The notes under the pieces were generated by a model that worked only from the letters and a program-made list of their open reading frames with translations, was not told where the DNA came from and did not search any database. Shown here piece after piece: positions 8,373-9,823 of a DNA stretch of 9,823 nucleotides (within the stretch, counting starts at the first letter, position 1; each line of letters opens with the position of its first letter). A program made the position numbers and the translations under genes. Source of the stretch: Candidatus Tectimicrobiota bacterium (GTDB lineage Bacteria > JACPSX01); contig JACPSX010000154.1 in assembly GCA_016193065.1 (NCBI GenBank), forward strand, positions 1-9,823, written 5' to 3'.

Positions 8373-8538
8373 CCCTCTTAGAATCTCAAAGAACAACAGA
8401 CCCGGAAACTTTCTGAATTCCTTGTGAGCCCGGACTCCGGACCCGTCTCCGGGGAGCGACGCTTCGGAAGGGGAAGGATGGGAGGGGGCCATCTCCGGAG
8501 TCGGACCACGGAAATCGTCGCATGATCTGGAGGGCATC

Positions 8539-9186
8539 ATGATCCAAGCAGTCAGAACCCTGAAGCTGTTGTCCCTGCTGGTATTCTTCTTTATCGGGTT
8601 GGGAACCATCAGCACGCCTCCACTCCTTGCCCAGGAAAGAAAGGCCCCGCTTGTCGTCTGCTATTCCGCCCTGGTGGCCTCTCAGTCGATCCCATGGATC
8701 GCCAAAGAAGCGGGGTTCTTCGACCGCCAGGGGCTGGCCGTGCGGCTGGTCTACATTGCCTCCAGCTCCAAGAGCACGGCGGCGCTCCTGTCGGGAGACG
8801 TGGACGCCTGCATCACCGGCGGCATCGGGATCATGAGAGCGAAGCTGGCCGGGGCGGAGGTCTACCAAGTCCCCGCTCATCCAGCGCGTCGTCCAGGCCA
8901 GGGCAGACGGGGTTCACCGGTTCCAGACCGATAAAGCCTACGCTTCGAAAGTCATCAGAAGTACACACGGTCCTCGAGCGCAGAGGATTTGGAAGCGACT
9001 TACCGGGCAGAGGGGAGCATCATGGACCGGGGACTCAACGTGCACCGGGATGCCCTCCAGGCTACACTGGAGGAGATTCGCAAGGACACCCCGCAGGCCG
9101 CCCAGGCCAAGCCAGAGGACTTCGTCGATTTGCGCTTTGTAAACGACCTCAGGCAAGCCGGTTACCTGGAGCGCCTGTGGAAATAG
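8539..9186 (+). pseudogene. Decayed ABC-transporter substrate-binding protein (NitT/TauT, SsuA/NMT1-like)
   Basis: The remnant of a periplasmic solute-binding protein. Residues 1-109 are intact: signal peptide (basic start, hydrophobic LLSLLVFFFIG, cleavage near LLA-QER), then YSALVASQSIPWIAKEAGFF, LAVRLVYIAS, LLSGDVDACITGG and MRAKLAGAEV, all typical of this family. At about 8866 the protein sequence jumps to its C-terminal third in the +1 frame (PLIQRVVQARADGVHRFQTDK). At 8957-8959 one base is missing, and the frame returns to the original one for KYTRSSSAEDLEATYRAE, then PEDFVDLRFVNDL and the ending YLERLWK, TAG at 9184-9186. Roughly a hundred or more central residues are gone. As it stands the first frame stops at 8934. 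GGAGG lies five bases before the ATG. No permease or ATPase gene is adjacent. The ligand cannot be told; the family takes sulfonates, nitrate, aromatics and pyrimidine precursors. Confidence 0.85.
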
Positions 9187-9191
9187 CCGAG

Positions 9192-9823
9192 TCAGACTCG
9201 CCAGTCTAGGATCTTCTGGATATATCCTTCTTGCTGGCGCAGCAGCGGATACTCACGCTCCAAGATTTGCCAGCTTCTAGTGCCAGCGTCGGGTATGTTT
9301 TGGAGAGCCGTATCCGTAAGAAATTCGCTTCTCCGCGAAGGGGGTCTCCCGGCTTAATCTGCTCAGTTCCCTCAAGACATCGAACTTCTCGCGATTGCCT
9401 TCGAGCCCCCCATGGTGGAGGCCATGGGGATCGAGAAATCGCACATGCGTCCTTTGTTCGGCGCGATTTCTAATCCACAGGATAAAGTCCGGGTAAAAAC
9501 CGCTGCGGCGGAAGAATCCGACGCCCACTTTGGGAAGGTTACGAAGGAGGAAGAGTTCGAGGTGACAATATGGCTCGGCTTCGTGGTTGTTCCTCCAGAA
9601 GTCCCGCAGATCCTCTGCAAATTTAGCCTCCGCCTTCCCCAGCCCCGGAGGACTCACGGACATGTCTTTCGCCCAGTCCCCTTCGGAACTCAGAAGAAGC
9701 GGGCTAAAAAGGTGCTGGTCAACGTGGAGACGAGGCAGTGGTTTCCCACCATCACTGAATAGCTCCGTCGGGTTACGGAGCAATGCCTCCAACTCCTGGA
9801 GCAACTCCTCAGAAGTGACCCGA
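9192..9823 (-). pseudogene. C-terminal part of a type III restriction/DEAD-box helicase-like protein, frameshifted
   Basis: The gene enters from the right edge, already open at 9822, and reads leftward. Its content resembles the C-terminal nuclease-like part of Res-subunit helicases: a linker, KFAEDLRDFWRNN, LELFLLRNLPKVGVGFFRRSGF and YPDFILWI, then THVRFLDPHGLHH. The last two fit a PD...(D/E)xK-type nuclease core, except that the expected lysine is histidine (DPHG). In this frame translation ends abnormally at TAG 9279-9277. Just before, near 9327-9333, the true continuation switches to the next frame: SEFLTDTALQNIPDAG, then WQILEREYPLL and IQKILDWRV, ending at TGA 9194-9192. A net change of +1 or -2 bases therefore broke the gene, or is a sequencing error. 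It converges with the binding-protein pseudogene only five bases away. TTG 9804 is not a real start. Confidence 0.75.

Larger units (their letters stand above)
8224..8538. other. Divergent control region between queC and the binding-protein pseudogene
   Basis: About 315 bases with no gene. It contains the promoter candidate at 8345-8372 and three copies of the word CTCCGAT: direct at 8229-8235 and 8274-8280, inverted at 8338-8344. A small stem CGAGG/CCTCG lies at 8293-8309. A second inverted pair, GACTCCGGA at 8433-8441 and TCCGGAGTC at 8494-8502, lies in the leader of the rightward gene. No preQ1 riboswitch core could be recognised upstream of queC. Confidence 0.5.

Noticed and set aside
8190-8615. 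Minus-strand frame across the queC/binding-protein intergenic region
   Set aside because: It overlaps the ends of two better genes, its Ser/Arg/Pro-rich translation has no recognisable pattern, and no ribosome binding site precedes its start.

Overview
The window carries about eleven protein-coding loci on both strands, with no rRNA, tRNA, CRISPR array or recognisable transposase. It looks like a chromosomal segment of a GC-rich, Gram-negative-type bacterium. The groESL operon has a perfect CIRCE operator, which implies HrcA control. There is also a Tat translocase subunit, a caa3-oxidase assembly factor of the CtaG type, part of the queuosine pathway, a signal-peptide-bearing binding protein and a BadH-like dehydrogenase. 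This mix would suit an uncultured deltaproteobacterial (Desulfobacterota-like) or similar soil/sediment lineage. That placement is inference, because no phylogenetic marker was compared.

Layout, left to right. 1-347 (-): N-terminal part of a CtaG-family cytochrome c oxidase assembly protein. 348-760: no gene, but a candidate promoter facing right. 761-2066 (+): two tightly packed genes of unknown function, followed by a strong hairpin. 2009-3924 (-): groES-groEL, driven by a clear promoter and CIRCE at 3997-4060. GroEL follows the family to residue 471 and then loses its C-terminal 75 or so residues, replaced by an unrelated 50-residue tail that runs antisense into the preceding gene. 4061-4299: AT-rich leader of a rightward group. 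4300-5058: BadH-like short-chain dehydrogenase. 5129-5842: divergent TatC. 5975-7006: zinc-binding medium-chain dehydrogenase. 7015-7149: a 44-residue ORF. 7169-7573: QueD. On the minus strand, QueC (7558-8223) converges on queD with a 16-base overlap. 8224-8538 is a divergent control region with repeated CTCCGAT words. 8539-9186 (+): a decayed ABC substrate-binding protein gene. 9192-9823 (-): the C-terminal part of a type III restriction/DEAD-box helicase-like protein with a frameshift.

Functionally, groES and groEL should form one heat-shock operon. QueD and QueC are two of the enzymes that make preQ0 (QueE lies between them in the pathway), encoded on opposite strands. The dehydrogenases and TatC may share a transcript but have no obvious common pathway.

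The most striking feature is gene damage. groEL, the binding-protein gene and the helicase gene are all broken, while their remaining protein sequences are otherwise well conserved. This means recent rearrangement or decay, or else assembly/sequencing error at several places; the two cannot be told apart from sequence alone. The best candidate for undescribed biology is the two-gene unit at 761-2066.
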